The notes under the pieces: model-generated
What the model was told of the DNA's origin: nothing
The model's database searches: none
Seen by the model: only the letters and a program-made list of their open reading frames with translations
Source: Solwaraspora sp. WMMD406
Lineage (GTDB): Bacteria > Actinomycetota > Actinomycetes > Mycobacteriales > Micromonosporaceae
Length of the DNA stretch: 64,000 nucleotides
Reading direction: 5' to 3'
Assembly: GCF_029626025.1 (NCBI RefSeq)
Contig: NZ_JARUBF010000001.1
Location: forward strand, 682,001-746,000
In this document: piece by piece, positions 8,646 through 16,131 of the stretch
Layout: each line of letters starts with the position of its first letter
Position numbering within the stretch: position 1 is the first letter of the stretch
Position numbers and translations under genes: made by a program

Positions 8646-8785
8646 TTGTCCACCGGGTGTGGACGACGTAATCCCTGGTCAAAGCCGTTCGGCGCCAGTT
8701 GCCCCCGGGTTATCCACAGGCTGTGCACAAGGTTGTGCACAGCCTGTGGCTCGCTATCCACAGCTTGTCCCAAGGTTCGTCCACC
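8646..8785. promoter_or_regulatory. Cluster of DnaA-box-like 9-mers upstream of dnaB
   Basis: Sites found by eye, against TTATCCACA and the actinobacterial TTGTCCACA: TTGTCCACC 8646-8654; TGTGGACGA 8658-8666 (reverse); TTATCCACA 8710-8718 (perfect); TTGTGCACA 8733-8741 with its mirror TGTGCACAA 8722-8730; CTATCCACA 8754-8762; and a weaker TCGTCCACC 8777-8785. They lie in the divergent region between dnaB and the repeat-rich gene. Regulation of dnaB by DnaA, or DnaA titration, is inference. No dnaA or dnaN is next to it, so this is not taken as the main origin. Confidence 0.6.
8714..8749. repeat. Perfect 17-bp inverted repeat within the DnaA-box cluster
   Basis: Arms 8714-8730 and 8733-8749 are exact reverse complements around a GG. 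Two DnaA-box-like 9-mers face each other at its centre, and the perfect box at 8710-8718 overlaps its left arm. It could be a symmetrical DnaA-binding site or an RNA hairpin in the dnaB leader. Confidence 0.85.
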
Positions 8786-8969
8786 GACCTGTTTGGGCCA
8801 GCTCCGCGGAGTCCGTATCGTTTCGGTCGGCCCTGGAACACCGATGCGACGTCCCCCGGTCGCGGCGGCGTCCGAGGGGCAACTGGCGGACGACGTCTTG
8901 TCGTACCCGCGACGTTCACTGGCAGGCAGGTGGACCGGCGGGCAGTTGGTCGACGTGGAGGGGGTGCTG

Positions 8970-11900
8970 GTGTCCATCACTGACGACATACAGGCCGGCA
9001 CCCGACCGGCCCGTTCATCCGGTCCAGCGGGTCCGCCCTCCGGCGGCGGGCCACCCGGACCGCCCTCCGACGGTGGACAGTTCGATCGCACACCGCCCCA
9101 GGACATCGCCGCCGAGCAGTGCGTTCTCGGCGGCATGCTGCTGTCCAAGGACGCGATCGCCGACGTCGTGGAGATCCTGAAGTCCAACGACTTCTACCGG
9201 CCGATCCACGCCACCATCTTCGACGCCGTACTCGACCTGTACGGCCGGGGCGAGCCGGCCGACCCGATCACCGTCTCGGCGGCGCTGGCCGACTCCGGGG
9301 ACCTGGGCCGCATCGGCGGAGCTCCCTACCTGCACACCCTGATCGCGAGCGTGCCGACCGCCGCGAACGCCGCCTACTACGCCCGGATCGTCGCCGAGCG
9401 GGCCGTGCTCCGCCGGCTGGTCGAAGCCGGCACCCGGATCGTCCAGCTCGGGTACGGTTCGGCCGCCGGAAGCGGCCGGGACATCGACGACGTCGTCGAC
9501 CTGGCACAGCAGGCCGTGTACGACGTGACCGAGCGCCGGGTCAGCGAAGACTTCGCCATCCTCGCCGACATGCTGCAACCCACCCTCGACGAGATCGAAG
9601 CCGTCGGTGCCCAGGGTGGCGTGATGACCGGGGTGCCGACCGGATTCACCGATCTCGACCGGCTGCTCAACGGCCTGCATCCGGGACAACTGATCATCGT
9701 CGCCGGCCGGCCGGGTCTCGGCAAGGCACTGGCGCTGGACACCCCACTGCCCACCCCGACCGGCTGGACCACCATGGGTGAGGTCGACGTGGGCGACCAA
9801 CTCGTCGGTGCCGACGGTCGACCCACCACCGTGATCGCCACCTCGGGAGTCATGCTGGGCAGCACCTGCTACCAGGTGGAGTTCTCCGACGGCTCGTCGA
9901 TCGTCGCCGACGCCGACCACCTCTGGCAGGTGTCGTCCCTGCCGCCACGGCTGCCGGTGGCGATGGCCGGCGTCGGCTCCGCCGGCCAGCCACCCGTACC
10001 CGCTCACGTCGGTCGGTCGGTCGCGCGCACGCTCGCCACCGACGGCGTCCGGTCCACAGCGTCAGATGACGCGTCGCGGACCTGGGACGGTTCGGTCGCC
10101 GACGCCGTCACCGAGGTGACGACCACCGAACGGATCGCCGCCGCGCTGCGCCGGCAACCGGACGACCAACCCCGGCACGCGGTACGCAACTGTCGCCCGC
10201 TGGCCTTGCCGGACCGGGCCGACCTGCCGGAACAGCCGTATGAGCTCGGGGTCGCCCTCGCCACCGACCGGGATCCGGCCGACGTCGAGGAACCCGAGGA
10301 CGATCGGGGCATTCCCGACCCCTACCTTCGTGCCTCCGAATCGCAACGTCGTGCCCTGCTCGCCGGTCTGTTGGACGCCGCCGGCACGGTGAGCCCCAGC
10401 GGTCTGGTGGAGTACCGCACCACCTCCCGCCGACTCATCGACGGGGTACGTGAGCTGATCGCCAGCCTGGGATACCACTGCACCGTCTCGGGGGCCAGCG
10501 TCCAAGGGCGGATGACCGCCCCACCGACCGTCTACACGCTGACCTTCGACCCGGTCGACCAGGTGTTCAGCGAGTCCGGACGGCAGACCGGCCCTGGCGA
10601 GCCGGACCGGCTCGGCCGGTCCGGCTCCGCCTACCGCCACATCGTGGCGGTACGACCCGTACCCAGTGTCGCGGTCCGTTGTGTCACCGTGGCCAACGCC
10701 GATCATCTCTACCTGGCCGGTCGGACGATGATCCCGACGCACAACTCCACCGCGTCGATGGACTTCGCCCGCAACGCGGCGATCCGGCATGGCTGCGCGA
10801 GCGCGATCTTCTCCCTGGAAATGAGCAAGGTGGAGATCGTGATGCGGCTGCTGTCCGCCGAAGCGAAGGTGCCGCTGCACGTGCTGCGCTCCGGTCAGCT
10901 CTCCGACGACGACTGGACCAAACTGGCCCGACGGATGGGTGAGATCAGCGAAGCGCCGCTGTTCGTCGACGACACCCCCAATATGAACTTGATGGAGATC
11001 CGGGCCAAGGCGCGCCGGCTGCGCCAGCGGCACGACCTCAAGATGATCGTCGTCGACTACCTCCAGCTGATGTCGTCGCCGAAGCGGACCGAGAGCCGTC
11101 AGCAGGAGGTCGCCGAGCTGTCCCGAGGCCTCAAGCTGCTGGCCAAGGAGGTCGAGTGTCCGGTCATCGCGGTGAGCCAGCTCAACCGTGGGCCGGAGCA
11201 GCGTACCGACAAGCGACCGCAACTGTCCGACCTGCGGGAGTCGGGGTGTCTGACCGCCGCGACCCGCCTGATCCGGGCCGACGACAACTCGGAGGTCGCC
11301 CTCGGGGACCTGCTCGCTTCGGGGGCGACCGACGTCCCGGTCTGGGCACTCGACGAGAGTCTGCGCTACACCCCGCGCACCCTGACCCATGTGTTCCCGA
11401 GTGGACACCGTACGGTGTTCCGCCTGACGCTGGCCTCCGGCAAACAGATCGAGGCCACCGCGAACCACCCCTTCCTCACCGTCGCCGGGTGGACGCCGCT
11501 CGGTGACCTCACGATCGGCACCAGACTCGCCACGCCCCGGCACATTCCGCCGCCACTGGCCGTGCGGCCCTGGGCGGAGCCGGAGGTTGTGCTGTTGGCG
11601 CACCTGCTGGGTGCCGGCTCGTTCGCCCGCCAGCCGGTCCGCTACGTCAGCCGGGACGAGGCCAACCTGCGGACCGTCGCGCAGGCGGCCAAGCATTTCG
11701 GGATCGACGCGCCGCGTGTCGACGAGTCGTGTGGCGACGCACCGCGTGACGAGGAGTCGCCGGCCACTGCTACCACACTCCGGCTGGCCGAGCCCGAGCC
11801 CGACCCCGACTCCGACCACGGCGCGGCCGGTACGCCCCGTTCGATCGCGCGATGGCTCGACGGGATGGGTCTGCTCGGCCTCGGTCCAGACGAGCTGTTC

Positions 11901-12758
11901 GTCCCACCTCGCGCGTACAGCCTGCCGAAGGAACAGGTGACGATCCTCCTGGGGCAGCTGTGGTCGGCGGCCGGTTCGATCCGGCTCGGTCAACCGGGCG
12001 GCGAGGGATCCATCGAGCTCAGCTCGCCCAGCCGCCGGTTGCTCGAAGACGTCTCCCGGCTGCTGCTGCGCTACGGCGTCACCGCTCGGCTGACGCCCGC
12101 GCTGACGCCCGCGCCCGCTGCTGCTGCCGCGTCCGGTCCTCCGACGCAGGACTCCGGGTCGTATCTTCTCGACATCGCCGGACGCGACGACCAGCTCCGC
12201 TTCCTGCGCGAGATCGGCGGGTACGGGGGGCAGGCCGGCGACCGCATCCAACTGCTCACCGCGTTGAGTAGTATGTCGGCCCGGCCCGGCACCGAGCCCG
12301 ACGCGACGCAGGCCCAGGCGTGGCGCCGACTTCGAGCGATTCTCACCGATGCCGATGCCGATGCCGATGCCGGAACTCGTGCCGGGACGGGTGCCGGCCG
12401 ACCTCGCCTGGCGGAGATCGCCGAGGTCCTCGACGCGGCGGATCTCGACCTGCACGCGACGAACGACATCTACTGGGACGAGATCGTGGCCATCGAGCCC
12501 GTCGGGGAGCGGGACGTCTTCGACGCGACGGTGCTCGGCACGCACAACTTCATCGCCAACGGCATCGCCGCGCACAACTCGATCGAGCAGGACGCTGACG
12601 TGGTGATTCTGCTGCACCGGGACGACTACTACGATAAAGAGTCACCCCGGGCGGGAGAGGCGGACTTCATCGTGGCGAAGCACCGTAACGGCCCGACGGA
12701 CACCGTGACCGTCGCGGCGCAACTCCACCTCTCCCGCTTTGTCGACATGGCGATCTAG
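8970..12758 (+). CDS. dnaB: Replicative DNA helicase DnaB precursor with two inteins
   Basis: 1262-residue precursor. DnaB is the hexameric 5'-3' helicase that opens the replication fork. Host residues are 1-252, 593-759 and 1204-1262, together 478, the normal DnaB size. The N-terminal domain shows PPQDIAAEQCVLGGMLL. The RecA-like domain has the P-loop GRPGLGK|ST, interrupted by intein 1, then SLEMSK, IVVDYLQLM, AVSQLNRGPE and LRESG|SIEQDADVV, interrupted by intein 2, and finally the KHRNGPT block. Joining the host parts restores these motifs exactly. GTG 8970 is chosen because GGAGGG lies 7 bases upstream and the protein then starts (M)SITDD. An Ala/Gly/Pro-rich segment (~10-40) precedes the conserved domain. 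Activity requires both protein-splicing reactions. Confidence 0.95.
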   Translation: MSITDDIQAGTRPARSSGPAGPPSGGGPPGPPSDGGQFDRTPPQDIAAEQCVLGGMLLSKDAIADVVEILKSNDFYRPIHATIFDAVLDLYGRGEPADPITVSAALADSGDLGRIGGAPYLHTLIASVPTAANAAYYARIVAERAVLRRLVEAGTRIVQLGYGSAAGSGRDIDDVVDLAQQAVYDVTERRVSEDFAILADMLQPTLDEIEAVGAQGGVMTGVPTGFTDLDRLLNGLHPGQLIIVAGRPGLGKALALDTPLPTPTGWTTMGEVDVGDQLVGADGRPTTVIATSGVMLGSTCYQVEFSDGSSIVADADHLWQVSSLPPRLPVAMAGVGSAGQPPVPAHVGRSVARTLATDGVRSTASDDASRTWDGSVADAVTEVTTTERIAAALRRQPDDQPRHAVRNCRPLALPDRADLPEQPYELGVALATDRDPADVEEPEDDRGIPDPYLRASESQRRALLAGLLDAAGTVSPSGLVEYRTTSRRLIDGVRELIASLGYHCTVSGASVQGRMTAPPTVYTLTFDPVDQVFSESGRQTGPGEPDRLGRSGSAYRHIVAVRPVPSVAVRCVTVANADHLYLAGRTMIPTHNSTASMDFARNAAIRHGCASAIFSLEMSKVEIVMRLLSAEAKVPLHVLRSGQLSDDDWTKLARRMGEISEAPLFVDDTPNMNLMEIRAKARRLRQRHDLKMIVVDYLQLMSSPKRTESRQQEVAELSRGLKLLAKEVECPVIAVSQLNRGPEQRTDKRPQLSDLRESGCLTAATRLIRADDNSEVALGDLLASGATDVPVWALDESLRYTPRTLTHVFPSGHRTVFRLTLASGKQIEATANHPFLTVAGWTPLGDLTIGTRLATPRHIPPPLAVRPWAEPEVVLLAHLLGAGSFARQPVRYVSRDEANLRTVAQAAKHFGIDAPRVDESCGDAPRDEESPATATTLRLAEPEPDPDSDHGAAGTPRSIARWLDGMGLLGLGPDELFVPPRAYSLPKEQVTILLGQLWSAAGSIRLGQPGGEGSIELSSPSRRLLEDVSRLLLRYGVTARLTPALTPAPAAAAASGPPTQDSGSYLLDIAGRDDQLRFLREIGGYGGQAGDRIQLLTALSSMSARPGTEPDATQAQAWRRLRAILTDADADADAGTRAGTGAGRPRLAEIAEVLDAADLDLHATNDIYWDEIVAIEPVGERDVFDATVLGTHNFIANGIAAHNSIEQDADVVILLHRDDYYDKESPRAGEADFIVAKHRNGPTDTVTVAAQLHLSRFVDMAI
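9726..10745 (+). mobile_element. DnaB intein 1 (P-loop site), class 3 type
   Basis: 340 residues inserted after the P-loop Lys, before Ser+1 (TCC 10746). The first residue is Ala (ALALDTPLPT), not Cys or Ser. Block B reads VADADHLW, block F VRCVTVANADHLYLA and block G MIPTHN followed by Ser+1. Trp in B, Cys in F and Thr in G form the W-C-T signature of class 3 inteins, which splice through the block F Cys rather than an N-terminal nucleophile (established for the class). The LAGLIDADG region is degraded: the E block reads LLAGLLDAAGTV with Ala where the metal-binding Asp is expected, and the C block (YELGVALATD) has lost the GDG. Homing activity is therefore unlikely; splicing residues look intact. 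Confidence 0.9.
11247..12578 (+). mobile_element. DnaB intein 2 (LRESG site), class 1 type
   Basis: 444 residues, starting with Cys1 (CLTAATRLI) and ending NGIAAHN before Ser+1 (TCG 12579). Block B has the TxxH equivalent ATANHPFL; block F is DVFDATVLGTHNFIA. It is a normal class 1 intein with penultimate His and terminal Asn. The LAGLIDADG endonuclease core is recognisable, but both catalytic Asp positions are Ala: LLAHLLGAGSF in block C and LLGQLWSAAGSI in block E. Asp/Ala-rich low-complexity stretches (about 11790-11825 and 12345-12400) suggest relaxed selection on the endonuclease part. Splicing is probably functional because the host needs DnaB. Confidence 0.9.
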
Positions 12759-12794
12759 CGCTCGGGCGTCGGGAACCGGCCGACGCCTGCCGCC

Positions 12795-13163
12795 TCAGTC
12801 GAAGAGCTGGTTGAGGAAGCTCTTCTGCCGCTTGTGACGGTAGTGCCCGTGGTAGCCGTGATGCCCGTACGCGGGAGCCGGCGGCGGGTAGGCAGCCGGC
12901 GGCGGGTATCCGGGTTGATGATGGGCCGGTGCCGCAGGTGGTGGCGGCGGAGGTGGGTAGCCGCCCGGGCTTGCCGCCGGCGGCCGTCCCGGCTGACCGG
13001 CCCGGCCCTGACCACCGTTCCACGCCGCTTCGGCGTCCATCAGCCGTTCCAACTCGCCACGGTCGAGGAAGACGCCCCGGCACTCGGTGCACTGGTCCAC
13101 GGTGACGCCACTGCGTTCGTACTGCCGCATCTGGCCGTGGCATTTCGGACAGGTCATATGCAT
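12795..13163 (-). CDS. TFIIB-type zinc-ribbon protein with Pro/His-rich tail
   Basis: 122 residues. The N-terminal ~45 residues form a zf-TFIIB-like ribbon: CPKC (about 5-8), then DQCTECRGVFLDRGELERL with the second CxxC. The remainder is Pro-, Tyr-, Gly- and His-rich (for example PPPPPPPAAPAHHQPGYPPP) and ends in a basic segment (RHKRQKSFLNQLFD). Small proteins of this type are widespread in bacteria and have no settled function. ATG 13163 is used; ATG 13157 two codons later is equally possible, as neither has a clear ribosome-binding site. Convergent with dnaB, 36 bp from its stop. Confidence 0.8.
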   Translation of the reverse strand: MHMTCPKCHGQMRQYERSGVTVDQCTECRGVFLDRGELERLMDAEAAWNGGQGRAGQPGRPPAASPGGYPPPPPPPAAPAHHQPGYPPPAAYPPPAPAYGHHGYHGHYRHKRQKSFLNQLFD

Positions 13164-13185
13164 GCTTCGACGGTACCGGCTCGGC

Positions 13186-13827
13186 TCACCTACTGCCGAC
13201 AGGCAGGGCGGCGACTTCCTCATCGGACACCTGGTGAAAATCCACGTAATACTGACCGACTGCGCGGAAATCATCCGAACATACCGGGCAGACCATCTCA
13301 TCGACCTCACCCGCCAGGTCCGCGACCGCAGCGGCGGAGCCGACCGGCACCGCCAACACGACCCGGGTCGCGCCGAGTCCGCGACTGACCGCGATCGCCG
13401 CCCGCGCGGTCGCGCCGGTGGCCAGGCCGTCGTCGACGAGCACCACGGTTCGCCCGGCCAGCCGCAGCGGCGGTCGGCCGCGCCGGAACAGCTGTTCCCG
13501 TCGGAGCAGTTCGGCGGTCTCCGCCGCGACGACCCGGTCACGCTGGCCGGCGTCGAGCTGGTCGGCGATCTCCCGGTTCAACACCTGGACCCCACCCGGC
13601 CCGATCGCGCCGAAGGCCACCTCCGGCGCCGATGGCAGACCGAGCTTGCGAATCACCAGCACGTCGAACGTCACGTCGAGTCGTCGCGCGACGACCGCCG
13701 CGATCGGGGCTCCGCCCCGCAACAACCCGAGTACGGTGACGTCCGGCCGACCGGCGAACGTGGTGAGCTGCTCGGCGAGCGCCTCGGCGGCGTCGCGTCG
13801 GTCCTGGAACACCGTCTCCACCCCCAC
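13186..13827 (-). CDS. Phosphoribosyltransferase family protein
   Basis: 213 residues from GTG 13827. It has the type I PRTase signature VVLVDDGLATGAT (two acidic residues followed by the PRPP loop, about 128-140) and the LGLLRGGAPIAAVVA hood/loop region. The substrate is unknown: proteins of this group are usually annotated generically rather than as a salvage enzyme. The C-terminus carries CPVC near 180. It follows crcB on the same strand after 57 bp, and the zinc-ribbon gene follows after 22 bp. Confidence 0.82.
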   Translation of the reverse strand: MGVETVFQDRRDAAEALAEQLTTFAGRPDVTVLGLLRGGAPIAAVVARRLDVTFDVLVIRKLGLPSAPEVAFGAIGPGGVQVLNREIADQLDAGQRDRVVAAETAELLRREQLFRRGRPPLRLAGRTVVLVDDGLATGATARAAIAVSRGLGATRVVLAVPVGSAAAVADLAGEVDEMVCPVCSDDFRAVGQYYVDFHQVSDEEVAALPVGSR

Positions 13828-13884
13828 AGGTGTACGCCGAATCCGTCCCGTTCGCTCGCCGGATCAGAAAATCGTCTCGCCGGA

Positions 13885-14262
13885 TCAGAAGATCGTCTCG
13901 GTGGACATGACGAGCACACCCGCCACCAGTCCGGCGAATCCGAAGGTCAGCGTGCCGGTGGCGTACCCGACGGTGCGTAGCCGGTCCCGCCGACTGCCGC
14001 CGGCCAGCTGCACCACCTCGTAGGCGAAGGTCGAGTAGGTGGTCAACGCGCCGCAGAAGCCGCTGCCGAGCAACCGCCACACCCATCCGTCGCTGGCCAT
14101 CCCCGCGCCGGCCAGCAGCCCGAGCAGCACCGCCCCGACCAGGTTGACGATGAAGGTGCCCTGGTAGGACGGCCGCCCGGAACCCACCGCCAGCCGGTCC
14201 ACCAGGTAGCGCAGCAGAGCTCCGGCGGCACCGCCGAGCATCACCAGCAGCACCCCGGTCAC
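13885..14262 (-). CDS. crcB: Fluoride channel subunit CrcB (second copy)
   Basis: 125 residues, four hydrophobic segments. CrcB/Fluc forms dual-topology fluoride export channels. Family motifs are GGAAGALLRY near the start, GTFIVNLVGAVLLGLL (the conserved Asn in TM2) and GFCGALTTYSTFAYE in TM3. The GTG start at 14262 overlaps the stop of the upstream crcB by four bases (GTGA), so the two subunits are translationally coupled and probably assemble together. A 21-bp near-repeat covers its 3' end (about 13858-13900). Confidence 0.93.
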   Translation of the reverse strand: MTGVLLVMLGGAAGALLRYLVDRLAVGSGRPSYQGTFIVNLVGAVLLGLLAGAGMASDGWVWRLLGSGFCGALTTYSTFAYEVVQLAGGSRRDRLRTVGYATGTLTFGFAGLVAGVLVMSTETIF

Positions 14263-14690
14263 CCGGCACCTCCGTCGGACCGTTCGGCGAGGCGCACCGC
14301 CCACGGTCGGGCCAGCATCCCGCCGAGCCAGACCGAGGCCAGCGCCCCGACGAGGGTGCCGAGCGCGTACCCACCGGCGGACCAGGGCCGGCCGGCGTCC
14401 ACGAGGTTCCAGACCTCCAATGACTGAACGGAGAACGTGGTGAATCCACCGAGCAGACCGGCACCGAAGAACGGCCGCAGCAGCCGATGCGGCCGCCGGC
14501 TCGCGGCGACGACCGCCATCAGGACGCCGATCAGCGCACAGCCGACCAGGTTCGTGGCCAGCGTCGGCCAGGGAAAGCCGTCCGCCGGGACGGGCCACCC
14601 GGCGGCCAGGCCGTACCGGGCGGCGGCGCCGATCGCCCCGCCGACGGCGACTGCGGCCAGGACCGCCGGCGCGGTGGAGCGAGGCGGCAT
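14259..14690 (-). CDS. crcB: Fluoride channel subunit CrcB (first copy)
   Basis: 143 residues. Motifs are VGGAIGAAARYGLA, WPTLATNLVGCALIGVL and LLGGFTTFSVQSLE, each matching the paralogue that follows. Paired crcB genes are common in Gram-positive bacteria, where the two proteins make a heterodimeric channel with fixed opposite orientations (established). The ATG overlaps the stop of the upstream membrane-protein gene (TGATG). I looked for a fluoride riboswitch but did not recognise one before the operon. Confidence 0.93.
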   Translation of the reverse strand: MPPRSTAPAVLAAVAVGGAIGAAARYGLAAGWPVPADGFPWPTLATNLVGCALIGVLMAVVAASRRPHRLLRPFFGAGLLGGFTTFSVQSLEVWNLVDAGRPWSAGGYALGTLVGALASVWLGGMLARPWAVRLAERSDGGAG

Positions 14691-16027
14691 CAACGGGGCA
14701 CCTGGACCGTACGCAGCACCGGCACCCAGCTCAGCAGCGCGACCGGATACAGCAGGTAGCCGAACCGGGTCGACGGCATCAGCAGGATCGCCACCAGCAG
14801 GCCGTACCCGCAGACCAGTGCGGCGGCGGCGGCCGTACCCGGCGGATCCCGCAGGACCCGGACGGCGATGACCGCCCCGGCCAGCAGGAGCAGCACGGTG
14901 GCGACCGCCCGGCCGTACGGCAGCCAATCGGCGATCAGCTGCCCCGGTAGCGGGGACGCCGCCGGTGTCGGCACCAGACCGGCACCGAACGGGAAGCCCG
15001 CCACGTTGTGCAGCAGCGCGGCTCCGTCGGTGAGCGCGGCCGGAAGGACCACGGCCACCGGGATGATCAGCGCGCCGGTGGCGAGCCGGACCAGGGCACG
15101 GCGCCCACGGGTGGCGGCGTGGACCAACAGCACCGCCAGGACCGGCCAGGCGATGATCTTGAGCGCGGCGGCGGTGCCGATCGCCGTACCGGCGGTGCCG
15201 TAACGACCGGCGGCGCAGAGCACGAGGGCGAGCAGCGCGAGCGTCAGGACCGGCAGATCATCGCCGCCGGTGCTCAACGCCAGCGCACCCAGCGGCAGCA
15301 CGACGGTCAGCTGGACGGCCCGGATCAGCGCGGGTCCGACCGTACCGGTGCGGCGGCGGACCAGCGCGCCGGCTGCGGCGAGGGTGACCAGGGTCCCGAG
15401 GGCGAACCAGATTCGCGCGTCGGTCCACCAGTCGGGTGTGGTCAGCGCACGCGGGATCCCGAAGATCGCCATTCCCGGCTGGTACGGCAGGTAGCCGAGG
15501 AGACGCTCGTCGGCCGGAATGGCCGCGATCTCCTCCTTGGACAGGTACGGGCTGCCGTCGGCGAGGAGCCGGGCACCGCCGTCCTCGACGACCAGTACCT
15601 CTTCCTGCGCCCGTTCGGTGTGCCCGGCGGCCCGCTGGGTCGCCTGCAGCGTCAGTGGTACGCCGACGGTGAGTGCCCAGGCCACCGCGGTCGACCAGGC
15701 GCGGGCCCCGGTGCCGGTGACGGCGTCGGCGAACCGGGTCGGTCCCCGACGCCGTGGACCGGTGGACTCGGCCGGCGCGCAGGACGGTGGGCCGGCGTAC
15801 CGGCGAATCAGGAGCTGTCCCAGCACGATGAGGGTCATGACGGCGTAGCCGGCGGTGGCCACGCCGGCCCAGGCCTGGTGGGCAGGGAGTTCGGTCGCCA
15901 CCGCGGTGAGCGCGGCGAAGACGGCGGACAGCAGGTACAGCCACAGGTCGCCGGTGAGTGCTCCGTCGGAGTGGTTCAGCTGGTGCCAACGCTGGCGGAC
16001 CTCGACAGCGGCCGCCCGGACGATCAT
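14690..16027 (-). CDS. Polytopic membrane protein, DUF2029/GT87-like
   Basis: 445 residues with about ten hydrophobic segments. The extracytoplasmic loop DERLLGYLPYQPGMAIFGIP and the following WWTDARIWFALG resemble the region after the catalytic Asp in DUF2029/GT87 polyprenol-phosphate-mannose-dependent transferases, and LKIIAWPVLAVLL resembles their K-x-x-P loop. The family assignment is therefore probable but the sugar is unknown. ATG 16027 gives a short cytoplasmic start (MIVRAAAVEVRQRW). It heads an apparent operon with two crcB genes (TGATG junction); the link to fluoride export is probably only positional. Confidence 0.72.
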   Translation of the reverse strand: MIVRAAAVEVRQRWHQLNHSDGALTGDLWLYLLSAVFAALTAVATELPAHQAWAGVATAGYAVMTLIVLGQLLIRRYAGPPSCAPAESTGPRRRGPTRFADAVTGTGARAWSTAVAWALTVGVPLTLQATQRAAGHTERAQEEVLVVEDGGARLLADGSPYLSKEEIAAIPADERLLGYLPYQPGMAIFGIPRALTTPDWWTDARIWFALGTLVTLAAAGALVRRRTGTVGPALIRAVQLTVVLPLGALALSTGGDDLPVLTLALLALVLCAAGRYGTAGTAIGTAAALKIIAWPVLAVLLVHAATRGRRALVRLATGALIIPVAVVLPAALTDGAALLHNVAGFPFGAGLVPTPAASPLPGQLIADWLPYGRAVATVLLLLAGAVIAVRVLRDPPGTAAAAALVCGYGLLVAILLMPSTRFGYLLYPVALLSWVPVLRTVQVPR

Positions 16028-16131
16028 GCCGGTCAGTGTCGCAGACGTCGGGCCGGTCGGCCGCCGGCCGGGCTGGGACGCGCCCGGCCGTGCCTCAGCG
16101 GGCTGGCCGGCCTGGCCGGCGCCCGGCGTGG

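Noticed and set aside
8646-8785. Main origin of replication
   Set aside because: No dnaA or dnaN is adjacent and there are fewer boxes than in a typical actinobacterial oriC; kept as a regulatory or secondary DnaA site.
10062-12617. Long open frame (851 codons) on the minus strand across dnaB
   Set aside because: It is antisense to the clearly coding dnaB/intein sequence, has no recognised motif, and is expected from the GC bias.
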